The notes beneath the pieces are model-generated. The model ran no database searches. It was given only the letters and a program-made list of their open reading frames with translations, and was not told the origin of the DNA. A DNA stretch of 64,000 bases from JAWKWH01 sp963669285 (lineage in GTDB: Bacteria > Pseudomonadota > Alphaproteobacteria > Rhizobiales > Rhizobiaceae): the NCBI GenBank assembly GCA_963669285.2, contig CAXXSI010000014.1, positions 1 to 64,000 on the forward strand. Reading direction: 5' to 3'. This document shows positions 28,929-38,857 of this stretch, in pieces. The translations under genes and the position numbers were made by a program. Position 1 is the stretch's first letter. Every line of letters starts with the position of its first letter.

Positions 28929-30542
28929 CTATTGTCTTCCAATACCAGATCTGACGCCATCTCGCCGACCATGATCGCCGGCGCGTTGGTGTTGCCGGTC
29001 GGGATCGACGGAAAAAACGATGCATCTGCCACCCGCAACCCATCCACGCCCCGAACTTTCAGCCGCGGATCGACGACCGAATTGGTCGGATCGTCGCTCA
29101 TCCGGCAAGTGCCGCAAGGATGAAACACAGTCCATGCATGCTCCGCGGCGTAAGCCCATAATTCCCTCATCCGACTGAACATCATCACTGGGCCGGATCG
29201 GTCCGTCGATGATCCTGTCCAGTCCCGGCATCGACGCAATGCGCCGCATCAGGTGCAGCCCCTTGATCGTCAGGTCGCGGTCATGATCGGTCGACAGGTA
29301 GCACGGCCGGATTTTCGGCTGAGCAAGTGGATCAGCCGAACCGATTTCGATATTGCCCCTGACTGGTTGGCCGGCAGGGATTGAACCCGAGCAGAAAGCC
29401 GGGAAACGGGTCCGGGCTCATCATCGGCCGCTTGTCCGGTGGCGCACGCGTGTAACTGACCGGCGAGAAGTAGATTTGCAGGTCAGGCCGCTCGACATCG
29501 GGGGCTGAGCGGACAAATCCGCCACCCTGGTTGACCGACAATGTCAGTGGGCCGCGCTTTCGCAAAACGAACCGCAAACCGGCCTTAAGCTTGCCGAACA
29601 GCGGGCGTAGTTCCTCGTTCAGTGTCGGCACATTGGCGCGATAGAGATTGTCCAGGCCCAGATGATCCTGCAGATGCTGGCCGACATTGGCGTTTTCGGC
29701 AACGACGTTGATGCCATGGGCGCCGAGAAGATCCTGCGACCCGACACCCGACAACTGCAGGATCTGCGGCGAATTGACTGCGCCCGCCGAGAGGACGATT
29801 TCACGACGCGATGTAACCTTCCTGGTTTCGTTGCCGCGCCGGTACTCGACGCCAGCGGCGCGTTTTCCGTCAAATACGATCCGCGTGACATGGGCGTTTG
29901 TCTCAATACTGAGATTTTGATCGTCGGCGTGCCGGATCGATGTAACACCGGGCCTGTCGATGCCCGTAGTCCATTGTTCGTATTGATCTGGTAGGTGAAG
30001 ACACCTTCGATCGACTGCCCGTTGTAGTCTGAGTTGCGGACGTAGCCCACCTGTTGCATCGCCTCGAAATAGTTCTGGCAAAGCGGATGGGCGTCCCTGT
30101 CGATCGTCGAGACGCGAACCGGCCCGCCAACACCGCGTCCCTGATCGCCACCAAGCTCGAAATCCTCGATGCGTCGATAGATGCGCGAAACGGCGTCCCA
30201 GTCCCAACCCGGCGCCTCTCGGCCCCAGTTTTCGAAGTCGGCGGCATCTCCGCGCGCCCAGACCATTGCGTTGATGGAACTCGATCCGCCCAGCACCTTT
30301 CCACGCGGCCAGTAGCTGGGTTTGCCGCCAAGTGCGGTTTCAGGTTCGGTTAGGTACTTCCAGTTGATCGAGGCGTCGTAGTAGGCGTGGCCATAGCCGA
30401 TCGGCATACTGATCCAGAAGCTTTTGTCCGAACCACCTGCCTCAAGCAGCAGCACTGTGTATTTGCCGCCCTCGCTCAGCCGGTTGGCGAGTACTGCACC
30501 GGCCGAACCTGCGCCGACAATGATGAAATCGAACTCTGACAT
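28925..30542 (-). CDS. GMC-family FAD oxidoreductase (choline/alcohol dehydrogenase-like), three frame breaks
   Basis: A flavin alcohol oxidoreductase. The N-terminus FDFIIVGAGSAGAVLANRLS carries the ADP-binding GxGxxG, and PRGKVLGGSSSINAMVWARG is GMC signature 1. A second frame has VLSAGAVNSPQILQLSGVGS (signature 2), and the last has AWTVFHPCGTCRMSDD with the catalytic His and NTNAPAIMVGEMASDLVLED. Breaks are near 29960, 29350 and 29190. The repaired length of about 538 residues is typical. Its 3' end overlaps the DMT gene end by 4 nt. An aldo/keto reductase gene lies 27 nt upstream, so the two probably form an operon that oxidises or reduces related carbonyl compounds. The substrate is not predictable. 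Confidence 0.85.
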
Positions 30543-30569
30543 TGCCGACCCGTCCGAATGCCGAATTTG

Positions 30570-31553
30570 CTATTCATGACCCATTGGCATGCGCACGCGG
30601 TACGGCGCTTCCAGGGAAGCGACAGACTTTTTATCAAGCGTGATATCGAGTGCGGCGATGGCTTCATCGAGCTGGTAGAGCTTGGTCGAGCCGACGATGG
30701 GCGCAGTAATGTAGCCCTTGGAAAGCACCCAGGCATAGGCAAGCTGCGCCGGTTTGACGCCGAATCGGGCGGCTACTTTCTCCAACCTGGTTAAAACCGC
30801 ATAATCGGCCTTCGAGCCGAAATAGCCTTGGCTCAGCTTGTCCGTTTCGCCGCGCCGGGTTGCCGTTCCTTCCTTCGGGCGGTTGCCGGCCAGGAAACCG
30901 CGCGCAATCGGCGACCACGGCACCAGTGCGACCCCTTCGGCCCGGCAATACGGGATCATCTCGCGTTCCTCCTCGCGGTAGGCAAGGTTATAAAAATTCT
31001 GCATGGCGACGAATTGCGACCAGCCATTGGCCTTTTGCATTTCGCGCAATCTGGCGAATGCCAGGTCCACATGGAGGAAGCCGCGAGATACATGACTTTT
31101 CCCCGCGCGTACGACCGAATCGAGCGCCTCGCACATCTCTTCATCGGATGTCGCCGGATCCAGGCGATGGATATAAAGCAGATCGATATGATCGAGCTTC
31201 AGCCTGTTGAGTGACGCATCGACCGCCTCGGTGACATGCTTGCGTGACAGGCCCGACAGGTTTGGCCCCTCGCCCATGGCAAGGCCGATCTTGGTTGCCA
31301 CCACCACCTCGTCGCGGCGGAAATAGCTCCGCACCGCCTCACCGGTGATCTCCTCACTGACGCCTTGCGAATAGAAGTCGGCAGTATCGAGGAAGTTGAT
31401 ACCGGCATCCGCCGCGCGCTTGAAGAAAGGCTGGGCCTCATCCCGGTCCAGAACCCAGGGATGCACGCCCCATCCCGGCTGGCCAAAACTCATGCAGCCG
31501 AGACACAGCCGCGAAACTTTAGCGCCGGTCTTACCGAGCTGAACGTAGTCCAT
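30570..31553 (-). CDS. Aldo/keto reductase (contains a compensated double frameshift)
   Basis: An NADPH-dependent (alpha/beta)8 barrel reductase, 327 residues. INFLDTADFYSQGVSEEITG holds the catalytic Asp and Tyr, DHIDLLYIHRLD the His, and LVPWSPIARGFLAG plus APIVGSTKLYQLDEAI the cofactor site. Residues from AGK onward read SHVSRGFLHVDLAF, unlike any relative. One base fewer near 31097-31104 and one more near 31058 give AGKVMYLAASSMWTWQFARL, the family sequence. So the ORF is open only because two indels cancel. It sits upstream of the GMC gene on the same strand. Confidence 0.87.
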   Translation of the reverse strand: MDYVQLGKTGAKVSRLCLGCMSFGQPGWGVHPWVLDRDEAQPFFKRAADAGINFLDTADFYSQGVSEEITGEAVRSYFRRDEVVVATKIGLAMGEGPNLSGLSRKHVTEAVDASLNRLKLDHIDLLYIHRLDPATSDEEMCEALDSVVRAGKSHVSRGFLHVDLAFARLREMQKANGWSQFVAMQNFYNLAYREEEREMIPYCRAEGVALVPWSPIARGFLAGNRPKEGTATRRGETDKLSQGYFGSKADYAVLTRLEKVAARFGVKPAQLAYAWVLSKGYITAPIVGSTKLYQLDEAIAALDITLDKKSVASLEAPYRVRMPMGHE

Positions 31554-31663
31554 GGAGCATCTCCCGTATTGCCGATCGGAACAGCCGGCGGCGGACGATA
31601 GGAAAGCGTCCCGGGACCGTCAAACGATTTGCGTCAGGTTGAATCCAAATCCATATGGTCGCG

Positions 31664-32214
31664 TTACATGCTCGCTGCGGCGCGAGCCGCCTGATCGTAC
31701 TGCCCTGACAATGCCCGCAATGTCGCGGCGATTTCCGATATCTCTTTTTCCTCGAACTTGAGGCCGGCCACACCGGAAACCAGCAATCCTTCCGGATTTC
31801 CGGTAGCGGTCACACGCCGCCGCCCCCGATTCCGTGACGCGCACGGTCTTTTCCTTGCCGCGCCTGCCGGTTTCGATCAATCCCAGCCCTTCAAGCTTTT
31901 TCAGCGCATAGGAGACCACATGCGTGTCTTCGATGTTGAACATCATGCACAGGTCGGCGAGCGTCATTTCCCGATCGCGGTGATTGACGGTGTGCAGAAT
32001 CTGCACATCGGTAGGCTGAAGTCCGGAAACACCGGCAGCCGCCATGCAGCGCACCATCCAGCGCTGAAAAGCGTTTGTTGCCACCGTCATGGGCGAATTC
32101 CAGTTCCGACAGCGACGGCAAGGCACCATCGGCAAGATGCGCTGCGGAAACCACCGGACCGATGCCGTTTCGGTCGAATGAGACGTCTTTTCCTGAGGAT
32201 TCGTCATTTGCCAC
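31664..32214 (-). CDS. MarR-like winged-helix transcriptional regulator (two frame breaks)
   Basis: A regulator of about 183 residues. ATG 32214 starts MANDESSGKDVSFDRNGIGP. After a one-base shift near 32090 the wHTH follows: QPTDVQILHTVNHRDREMTL, ADLCMMFNIEDTHVVSYALK (recognition helix) and KLEGLGLIETGRRGKEKTVR, the wing. A second shift near 31800 restores the C-terminal helix, ending QYDQAARAAASM at 31664. It is divergent from the 5-oxoprolinase-like gene. The 117-bp gap between them contains a 16-bp palindrome, so it probably controls that gene and itself. Confidence 0.75.
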
Positions 32215-32228
32215 CTTGCTTCGTTGAT

Positions 32229-32244
32229 AATTTATCGATAAATT
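32229..32244. promoter_or_regulatory. 16-bp perfect palindrome, candidate operator of the MarR-like regulator
   Basis: AATTTATCGATAAATT is perfectly self-complementary. It lies 15 bp upstream of the regulator start (32214, minus) and 88 bp upstream of the oxoprolinase-like start (32332, plus). MarR proteins bind such AT-rich inverted repeats between divergent genes. The centre (ATCGAT) resembles the separate AATATCGATATT sites of the next cluster, but the flanks differ. Confidence 0.55.
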
Positions 32245-32331
32245 GTCGATGAAATAGCTTCAATTTCTATTACATCGAAGCACGATAATTGTCCAACCGC
32301 AGTTCTTTTCGCGGACAGGGAGAGCAGATAG

Positions 32332-35300
32332 ATGACTGGCAAGTGGGCATTTCTGGATTGATCGCGGCGGCACGTTCACCGACATTATCGGACGCGATCC
32401 CGATGGCGGGCTGCACCCGCGAAAACTCCTGTCGGAAAATCCCGAAGCCTACCGCGATGCCGCCATTCAGGGCATTCGCGACTTGCTTGGCGTGGCAAAA
32501 GGAGATCCGATCCCCTCGCAAAAGATCGGCGAAGTGAAGATGGGCACAACCGTCGCCACCAATGCACTCCTGGAGCGCAAGGGTGACCGGGTTCTGCTGT
32601 TGATCACCAAGGGCTTTCGCGATGCGCTCAAGATTGCCTATCAGGCGCGCCCCGACATCTTCGCCAAAGAGATCATCCTTCCCGAACAGCTCTACGAGCG
32701 GGTGATCGAAGTCGACGAGCGGATTCACGCCGACGGCCATGTCGAGACGATGCCGAAGCTGGACGACGTACAGGCGCAAATCGAAGCCGCCAAAGCCGAC
32801 GGTATCGATGCAGTTGCTATCGTCTTCATGCATGCCTGGAACCATCCCGCGCACGAATTGATGGCGGCAAGTCTCTGCCACCACATCGGCTTTTCTCAAG
32901 TTTCGGTCAGTCACATGGTGTCACCATTGGTCAAGCTGGTCGGCCGCGGCGACACAACCGTCGTCGATGCCTATTTGTCACCGATCCTGTCGCGATATGT
33001 CAGCCATGTCGCAAGTGAGTTGGGCGCAAAATTTGTCACTGGGGAGGACGAGGCACCAAATCCAGATACACCACGTCTCAAATTCATGATGTCTTCGGGC
33101 GGCCTGACCGCTGCCGACATGTTTCAGGGCAAGGATGCCATCCTATCCGGTCCCGCGGGCGGTGTGGTCGGCATGGTGGAAACGGCCCGGCTGGCAGGTT
33201 TTGAAAAGGTGATCGGCTTCGACATGGGCGGCACATCGACCGATGTTGCCCACTATGACGGCGAATATGAACGCGCCTTCGATACCGAGGTTGCCGGCGT
33301 ACGCATCCGCGCGCCGATGATGCGCATCCACACTGTCGCCGCCGGCGGCGGCTCGGTCCTGCATTTTGAGGCGGGCCGCTTCCAGGCCGGGCCTGATTCG
33401 GCCGGCGCCAATCCCGGCCCGGCGTGTTATCGCCGCGGAGGTCCTCTGGCGGTCACCGACGCAAATGTCATGCTCGGAAAGCTGCAACCGCAGTTTTTTC
33501 CGGCAATATTCGGATCCGGCCAGAACCAGCCGCTCGATACCGATATCGTGCGCGAAAAATTTGCCGCTTTGGCAACCGAAGCCGGCGATGGCCGCAGGCC
33601 GGAAGATGTCGCCGAAGGCTTCATCACCATCGCCGTTGAAAACATGGCCAACGCCATCAAGAAGATCTCCGTCCAGCGCGGCTACGATGTGACCGAATAT
33701 CTGCTCAACTGCTTCGGTGGCGCCGGCGGCCAGCATGCCTGCCTGGTTGCCGATGCGCTCGGCATGGAAGCGGTGCTTGTGCATCCGTTCTCCGGTCTGC
33801 TATCGGCCTACGGCATCGGCCTGGCTGCCGTCTTTGCCTCGCGCAGCCAGGCACTGGTCAAACCGTTCGGTGAGCAAAGCCTGATTGAGATCCGCGCCAT
33901 GTCGGACCACTTGAAAAAGGCTGTCTACAAGGAGCTAAACGAGCAGGGAATCGCCGATGATGACATCGCCTGGCGTCCGATCCTGCAGCTCCGCTACGAC
34001 GGCACAGACACCACATTGCCAGTTTCATTCGACGAGTTCTCGCTGGAACAGGCCAAAGCGGAATTTGAAGCGGCGCACAAATCGCAATTCGGCTTCATCT
34101 ATGACGACAAACCGCTGGTCGTCGAAGCGCTCAATGTCGAGGCCATTGACATGCGCGATGAAGGCCGCGACGAGCGTGATCTATCGCTGGAAAGCCGCGA
34201 TGTAGACAGCGCTGGTACGACGGAACTGTTCTCGGAGGGCGAATGGCGCAAGGCAGGCATACTCAAACGCGCCGAGATGCGTCCGGGTCACAGTGTGACC
34301 GGTCCCGCCCTGATCATCGAAAGCCACCAGACGATTGTCGTCGAACCGGGCTGGCGCGCCGAGATCACCGCCAAGGACCATGTCCTGCTCCGCCGCTACG
34401 AAAAGAAAGCCCGCACCGCTGCTGTCGGCACCGAAGCCGATCCGGTGATGCTGGAGGTGTTCAACAACCTGTTCATGTCGATCGCCGAGCAGATGGGCGT
34501 CACGCTGCAAAACACCGCCTATTCGGTCAATATCAAGGAGCGCCTCGATTTCTCCTGCGCCGTGTTCGACCGCAGCGGCGCGCTGGTCGCAAACGCCCCG
34601 CACATGCCGGTGCATCTGGGTTCGATGGACCGGTCCGTGGAGACGGTCATCCGGCTCAATAAGGACGACATCCATCCCGGCGACGTTTTCGTGCTCAACG
34701 CGCCGTATAATGGCGGCACCCACCTGCCCGACATCACCGTGGTTACGCCGGTCTTCGACGACACTGGCAAGGAAGTGCTGTTTTACACCGCCTCGCGCGG
34801 TCACCATGCCGACGTCGGCGGAAGTGCGCCCGGTTCGATGACGCCGCTGGCGACGACCGTCGATGAGGAAGGCGTGCTGATCGACAACTTCCGCATGGTC
34901 TCCAAAGGCACGTTCCTCGAAAAGGAACTGACCGAGCTTTTAACCAACCACCCCTACCCCGTCCGCAATGTTCACCAGAACGTCGCTGACCTGAAAGCCC
35001 AAATCGCCGCCAACGAAAAAGGCGTCGCCGAATTGCGCAAGATGGTCACCCATTTCGGTCTCGATGTTGTCGAAGCCTATATGGGGCATGTGCAGGATAA
35101 TGCAGCCGAAAGCGTGCGCCGCGTGCTGGAGCGCCTGCCCGACGAGTCTGTTTACGAGTATCCGACCGACACCGGCCAGAAGATCGCCGTCAAAATCGGT
35201 ATCGACCGGGATCGCCGTGAGGCAACCGTTGATTTCACCGGCACGTCGCCGGTTATGAAGAACAATTTCAATGCACCCGAACCTGTGGCGCGTGCCGCCG

Positions 35301-35983
35301 TGCTTTATGCGTTCCGCGTGATGGTCGAAGGCAACATTCCGATGAATGCAGGATGTCTCAGGCCGATCAACATCATCATTCCGGACGGCTGCATGCTGCG
35401 GCCCGCTTATCCTGCCGCGGTCGTGGCCGGCAACGTCGAAACCTCGCAGCACGTCACCAATGCCGTGTTCGGCGCCATGGGGGCGATCGCCAACGCGCAG
35501 GGCACCATGAACAACCTGACCTATGGCAACGACAAGTATCAGTACTACGAGACGATCTGCTCAGGTTCGCCGGCAGGTCAGACCAATTCGGGCCGAGGAT
35601 TCAACGGCACTTCCGGTGTTCATACCCACATGACCAATTCGCGTCTCACAGATCCGGAAATCCTCGAACTGCGCTTTCCCGTCCTGCTGGAGGATTTCCA
35701 TATCCGCGAGAATTCAGGCGGAACCGGCAAGTTTTCCGCCGGCAACGGCACGCGCCGCACGGTGCGCTTTCTCGAGAAGATGGAATGTGCCATCCTGTCA
35801 TCCCACCGCTCGGCGCCGCCACGCGGCATTGCAGGTGGCGGCGATGGCCTGGTCGGCAAGACGGAAATCCGCCGCATCGACGGCTCGATCGATGAATTGA
35901 AGGCTTGCGATCAGACCGTGCTGGAAGCTGGAGAAGCCGTTATCGTCACAACGCCGACGGCTGGTGGCTTCGGAGCGGCCTGA
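32332..35983 (+). CDS. Fused hydantoinase A/B protein, 5-oxoprolinase-like (one frame break at codon 5)
   Basis: An ATP-dependent amidohydrolase of the 5-oxoprolinase/N-methylhydantoinase family with both subunits fused. HyuA starts with FWIDRGGTFTDIIGRDPDGG and shows the sugar-kinase-like phosphate loop VIGFDMGGTSTDVAHYDGEY and TVAAGGGSVLHFEAGRF. HyuB begins near residue 703 with DPVMLEVFNNLFMSIAEQMG and includes SVNIKERLDFSCAVFD and APHMPVHLGSM. The visible frame opens at TTG 32483, but the protein continues upstream. Removing one G from GGG at 32345-32347 joins it to ATG 32332 (MTGKW+HFWID). The span, 3652 nt, is 3x1217+1. The substrate may be 5-oxoproline or another cyclic amide. Intact copies are about 1200 residues, as here. 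Confidence 0.87.
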
Positions 35984-35989
35984 CTTGTC

Positions 35990-36376
35990 TCAGCTGACTG
36001 CAATCGTCTGTTCCGAGAGCCTCAGACTGAACGTCAGCGAGCCCTCGTTCACAAGCCAGCATCGCACTTCGTAGGTACGCCCGCCTTCCTTGTGCATGGG
36101 ATCGGCATCGGCAATCTGTCGCGCCTCGTCAATCGATGCGGCGCGATAGATGATCAACCCGCCGCCGCTCATTTCCATGCCGGTCGCATCGGACAGCGGG
36201 CCGGCCAAGAACAGTTTGCCGGCGGCCTCCATCTCCTTTTGGTAGGCGAGATGGCGCGGCAGGATCTCCTGCATCGTTTCCGGAGGGGCAGCCGCTTTGG
36301 ATTCAACGGCAAAAAGCTCAAACGCGAGTGCGCCGCGGCTGCGGGCGATCGATCGGTATTCGGACCAGGATGGCAT
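35990..36376 (-). CDS. YCII-family protein
   Basis: A 128-residue protein of the YCII (dimeric ferredoxin-like) family. It has RHLAYQKEMEAAGKLFLAGP followed by MEMSGGGLIIYRAASIDEAR and IADADPMHKEGGRTYEVRCW, the usual pattern with a conserved Asp-Pro-Met/Phe. Relatives include muconolactone isomerase-like enzymes and proteins of unknown function. It is convergent with the oxoprolinase-like gene (6-nt gap) and divergent from the nitroreductase operon. A role in the neighbouring catabolism is possible but not shown. Confidence 0.78.
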   Translation of the reverse strand: MPSWSEYRSIARSRGALAFELFAVESKAAAPPETMQEILPRHLAYQKEMEAAGKLFLAGPLSDATGMEMSGGGLIIYRAASIDEARQIADADPMHKEGGRTYEVRCWLVNEGSLTFSLRLSEQTIAVS

Positions 36377-36441
36377 TGGTGACCTCCATTCAAACCTACT
36401 TGGCCAAACTTAAACAATTTCGCCGTCTGGCGCACCTGAAA

Positions 36442-36485
36442 AATATCGATATTAATTGACTGATACCAAAAAATATGGGTATTTT
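36442..36485 (+). promoter_or_regulatory. Twin AATATCGATATT-type operators on the nitroreductase-TRAP-dioxygenase promoter
   Basis: A1, AATATCGATATT at 36442-36453, and A2, AATATGGGTATT at 36472-36483, start exactly 30 bp apart (about three helical turns). A candidate promoter lies between and over them: TTGACT at 36456-36461 and TATTTT at 36480-36485, 18 nt apart. A1 is thus just upstream of the -35 box and A2 covers the -10 box, a layout that suits repression. The first gene starts at 36530. Confidence 0.65.
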
Positions 36486-36529
36486 GCCATTAGTCATCGA
36501 CCAGATTCCCACCCGGCAGTGGAAATGAA

Positions 36530-37201
36530 ATGAACGTGCACACGCCCGACAGCCAGCAATTGCAGCAATTACGCCTGGAAGCCCAGCAGGCGGTGCGCGA
36601 TTTGCGTTCGAAAATCCAGGCGCTCGATGGGGATTCGATCGAACTCATACTCACCAGCGCACGCTCCCATTACGCGTGGACCGACAAACCGGTGAGCGAA
36701 GATCAGCTTCACCGGATATTCGACATTGTTAAGATGGGCTCGACCAGCATGAACAGCTGTCCGGCACGCTTCGTGTTCGTACGCACCGATGAAGGCAGAA
36801 AACGGCTGGCAACGGCGCTGAAACCGGCCAATGTCGCAAAGATGATGGGCGCACCGGTAACGGCCATCATCGCCTATGATACCGAATTCTGGCGCGAGTT
36901 GACCAAGCTGTTTCCGCACGAAGACAGGCGCGGGCTCTTTTCAGGAAAGCCTGAATACTCCGAGGAGACCGCGTTCCGCAATTCGACTCTGCAAGGCGCC
37001 TATTTCATGATCGCCGCGCGCGCCGTCGGGCTCGATGTCGGGGCCATGTCGGGCTTTGATAACTCAGTTGTTGATGAAGAGTTCTTCGCCGGTACTACGC
37101 TGAAATCAAATTTCCTGTGCAATTTGGGCTATGCTGATGAAAATGCCCTGTTCCAGCGCTTGCCGAGATTTGATTTCGAAGACGTTTGCAGCTTCGCGTG
37201 A
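36530..37201 (+). CDS. Nitroreductase family protein, RutE-like (malonic semialdehyde reductase-like)
   Basis: An FMN nitroreductase-fold oxidoreductase of 223 residues. SARSHYAWTDKPVSEDQLHR, VKMGSTSMNSCPARFVFVRT and MMGAPVTAIIAYDTEFWREL match the RutE subgroup, which includes 3-hydroxypropanoate-forming malonic semialdehyde reductases. C-terminal AVGLDVGAMSGFDNSVVDEE is also typical. The first 27 residues are an extra helical extension. It is the first gene of an operon (OsmC, TRAP, dioxygenase) behind the A1/A2 operators. A malonyl-CoA decarboxylase in the same putative regulon makes malonate-semialdehyde chemistry plausible, but this is inference. Confidence 0.78.
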   Translation: MNVHTPDSQQLQQLRLEAQQAVRDLRSKIQALDGDSIELILTSARSHYAWTDKPVSEDQLHRIFDIVKMGSTSMNSCPARFVFVRTDEGRKRLATALKPANVAKMMGAPVTAIIAYDTEFWRELTKLFPHEDRRGLFSGKPEYSEETAFRNSTLQGAYFMIAARAVGLDVGAMSGFDNSVVDEEFFAGTTLKSNFLCNLGYADENALFQRLPRFDFEDVCSFA

Positions 37202-37211
37202 GGTCGAGCCG

Positions 37212-37676
37212 ATGGTGAACGTGCAACCAAAGACTACGGTGAAGCTGAGGAGTTCCGCGCACTGTCCTTCGCATTCCCTATCGGAGATTTCCGTACGCGA
37301 TCTGAACTTTGCAATCGACGAACCGGTCGAACGCGGCGGAACCAATCTGGGCCCGACCCCGACAGATACCGCGCTTGCCGCACTGGTCGGCTGCACCAAT
37401 GTCATCGGCCACAAATGCGCCGAGAGCCTCGGTATCGACATCGGTCATCTCGATATCGCCGCCACCTGTGACTTTGATCGCCGCGGCGTGACATTGTCGG
37501 AGGAAATTGACGTTCCGTTTCAGCGCATAGTTCTGACGGTCGAAGCTGATGGAACCGCAGCGCAGCACGACCTGGAGCGGGTTTCCCGTGAGGTCGCAAA
37601 ATATTGCCCGTTGTCCAAACTGTTTCGGCAGGCGGGAACGGAAGTCGAGGAAATCTGGAAAAGAAAAGCCGCTTAA
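37212..37676 (+). CDS. OsmC family protein
   Basis: A 154-residue OsmC/Ohr-fold protein. VERGGTNLGPTPTDTALAAL and VGCTNVIGHKCAESLGI carry one conserved Cys in the usual place (GCxNxI). A second Cys occurs in VAKYCPLSKLFRQAG, matching the peroxide-reacting pair of many OsmC proteins. ATG 37212 is 10 nt after the nitroreductase stop, so the genes are co-transcribed. An in-frame extension to 37131 lies inside the nitroreductase gene and is rejected. It may be a thiol peroxidase, but OsmC-like proteins in catabolic operons often have unknown roles. Confidence 0.8.
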   Translation: MVNVQPKTTVKLRSSAHCPSHSLSEISVRDLNFAIDEPVERGGTNLGPTPTDTALAALVGCTNVIGHKCAESLGIDIGHLDIAATCDFDRRGVTLSEEIDVPFQRIVLTVEADGTAAQHDLERVSREVAKYCPLSKLFRQAGTEVEEIWKRKAA

Positions 37677-37719
37677 TCCGGTCATGCGACCGGCAAGGCG
37701 GGAAATAAGGAGGAAAGGC

Positions 37720-38820
37720 ATGATCAACAAGATTTCGCGCAGGCTGCTGATGGCTGCCGCCATCGTTGCAGGCACGGGCCTGGTCCCGGCAACATCCCCT
37801 GCTTTCGCTACTGAAACCATCAAGATGATCGCCATCGATGGTTACCCGGACCGCGCGATGTGGGTGAAGGAGTTCTCCGGATTTTTCATTCCGCGTGTCA
37901 ACGAGGAACTGGCCAAGTCGGGTAATTACAAGATCGAGTGGCAGGAAGCCTATGGCGGCAAGATCGTCAAACCGCGCGGCGTGCTCGATGGCATCAAGCT
38001 CGGCCTTGGCGACATTGGCATCGTGACGACGATTTTCCACAACTCGAAACTGCCCAGCCAGGGGATTTCGGCGGTAACGCCGTTTATCGCGGCTGATGCT
38101 CGTGTCGTGGCAAAGGCCGTTGACGAGATCGCCAAGGAATTCCCGCAAATGGCCGCCGAACTCGACGCTGAAAATCAAGTCTACCTGGCAACCGGCGTTG
38201 TGCTCGATACCTATCAGGTGTTTTCCAAGACACCGATCAACTCGCTGAAGGACCTGGAGGGCCAGAAGGTCGCCGGCGCCGGCTATAATCTGCGCTACCT
38301 GGAGGGTATTGAAGGCGCCGCGGGCGTGCGTGGTGGTTTGCCGAATTTCTACAATATGATCCAGACAGGCGTTGTCGATGCCGCCATGCTGTGGCCGGAA
38401 GCGGCAAAGACGTTCAAGATCGCCGAGGTCGCTCCTTACATGCTGAAAGTCGATCTCGGCGCGGTTAACTCCAAAACGGTGACCATCAACAAGGACGTAT
38501 GGGCCAAGCTTCCAGATGAGGTGAAGACGGTTCTCCAGCAGGTCGCGATCGAATATCGCGATCATGTCGCATCCGTCGCCATGGATCGCGCAACAGCTTC
38601 ATTGAAGGCCTACACGGACGGTGGCGGAACCGTTGTTGTGCTGCCGCAGGAAGGCCGTGAAGCTTGGGCGAAATCCATGCCGAATATTGCGGTTGACTGG
38701 GCAACCAAACTGGACGCGGCAGGCGCTCCCGGTTCGGCTATGCTCCAGGCCTATGTCGCGAAATTAAAGGATGCCGGCATGACTCCGGTGCGTGATTGGG
38801 CGGCGGAACTGTCAAACTGA
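37720..38820 (+). CDS. TRAP transporter substrate-binding protein (DctP type)
   Basis: A periplasmic solute receptor of 366 residues for a tripartite ATP-independent transporter. The signal peptide is residues 1-31 (LLMAAAIVAGTGLVPATSPA, then FA-TET). The mature part has WQEAYGGKIVKPRGVLDGIK, DTYQVFSKTPINSLKDLEGQ and YNMIQTGVVDAAMLWPEAAK, standard DctP elements. ATG 37720 follows a strong AAGGAGG site 6 nt upstream. dctQ- and dctM-type genes follow directly. The ligand, probably an organic or aromatic acid given the dioxygenase downstream, is inferred only. Confidence 0.88.
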   Translation: MINKISRRLLMAAAIVAGTGLVPATSPAFATETIKMIAIDGYPDRAMWVKEFSGFFIPRVNEELAKSGNYKIEWQEAYGGKIVKPRGVLDGIKLGLGDIGIVTTIFHNSKLPSQGISAVTPFIAADARVVAKAVDEIAKEFPQMAAELDAENQVYLATGVVLDTYQVFSKTPINSLKDLEGQKVAGAGYNLRYLEGIEGAAGVRGGLPNFYNMIQTGVVDAAMLWPEAAKTFKIAEVAPYMLKVDLGAVNSKTVTINKDVWAKLPDEVKTVLQQVAIEYRDHVASVAMDRATASLKAYTDGGGTVVVLPQEGREAWAKSMPNIAVDWATKLDAAGAPGSAMLQAYVAKLKDAGMTPVRDWAAELSN

Positions 38821-38857
38821 CCGTGTCGGTCGTTCAGTGAGGCGGAAGGCAGGTGCC

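Noticed and set aside
32229..32244. Palindrome AATTTATCGATAAATT as another copy of the AATATCGATATT regulon motif
   Set aside because: Only the central ATCGAT is shared and the outer bases differ. It lies beside its own MarR-like gene, so I treat it as a separate operator.
37402..38565. Long open frame of 387 codons on the minus strand
   Set aside because: It lies antisense to the OsmC and TRAP receptor genes, which have clear domains and ribosome sites. Its product is His/Arg/Gly-rich and matches no family; it is a codon-bias shadow.
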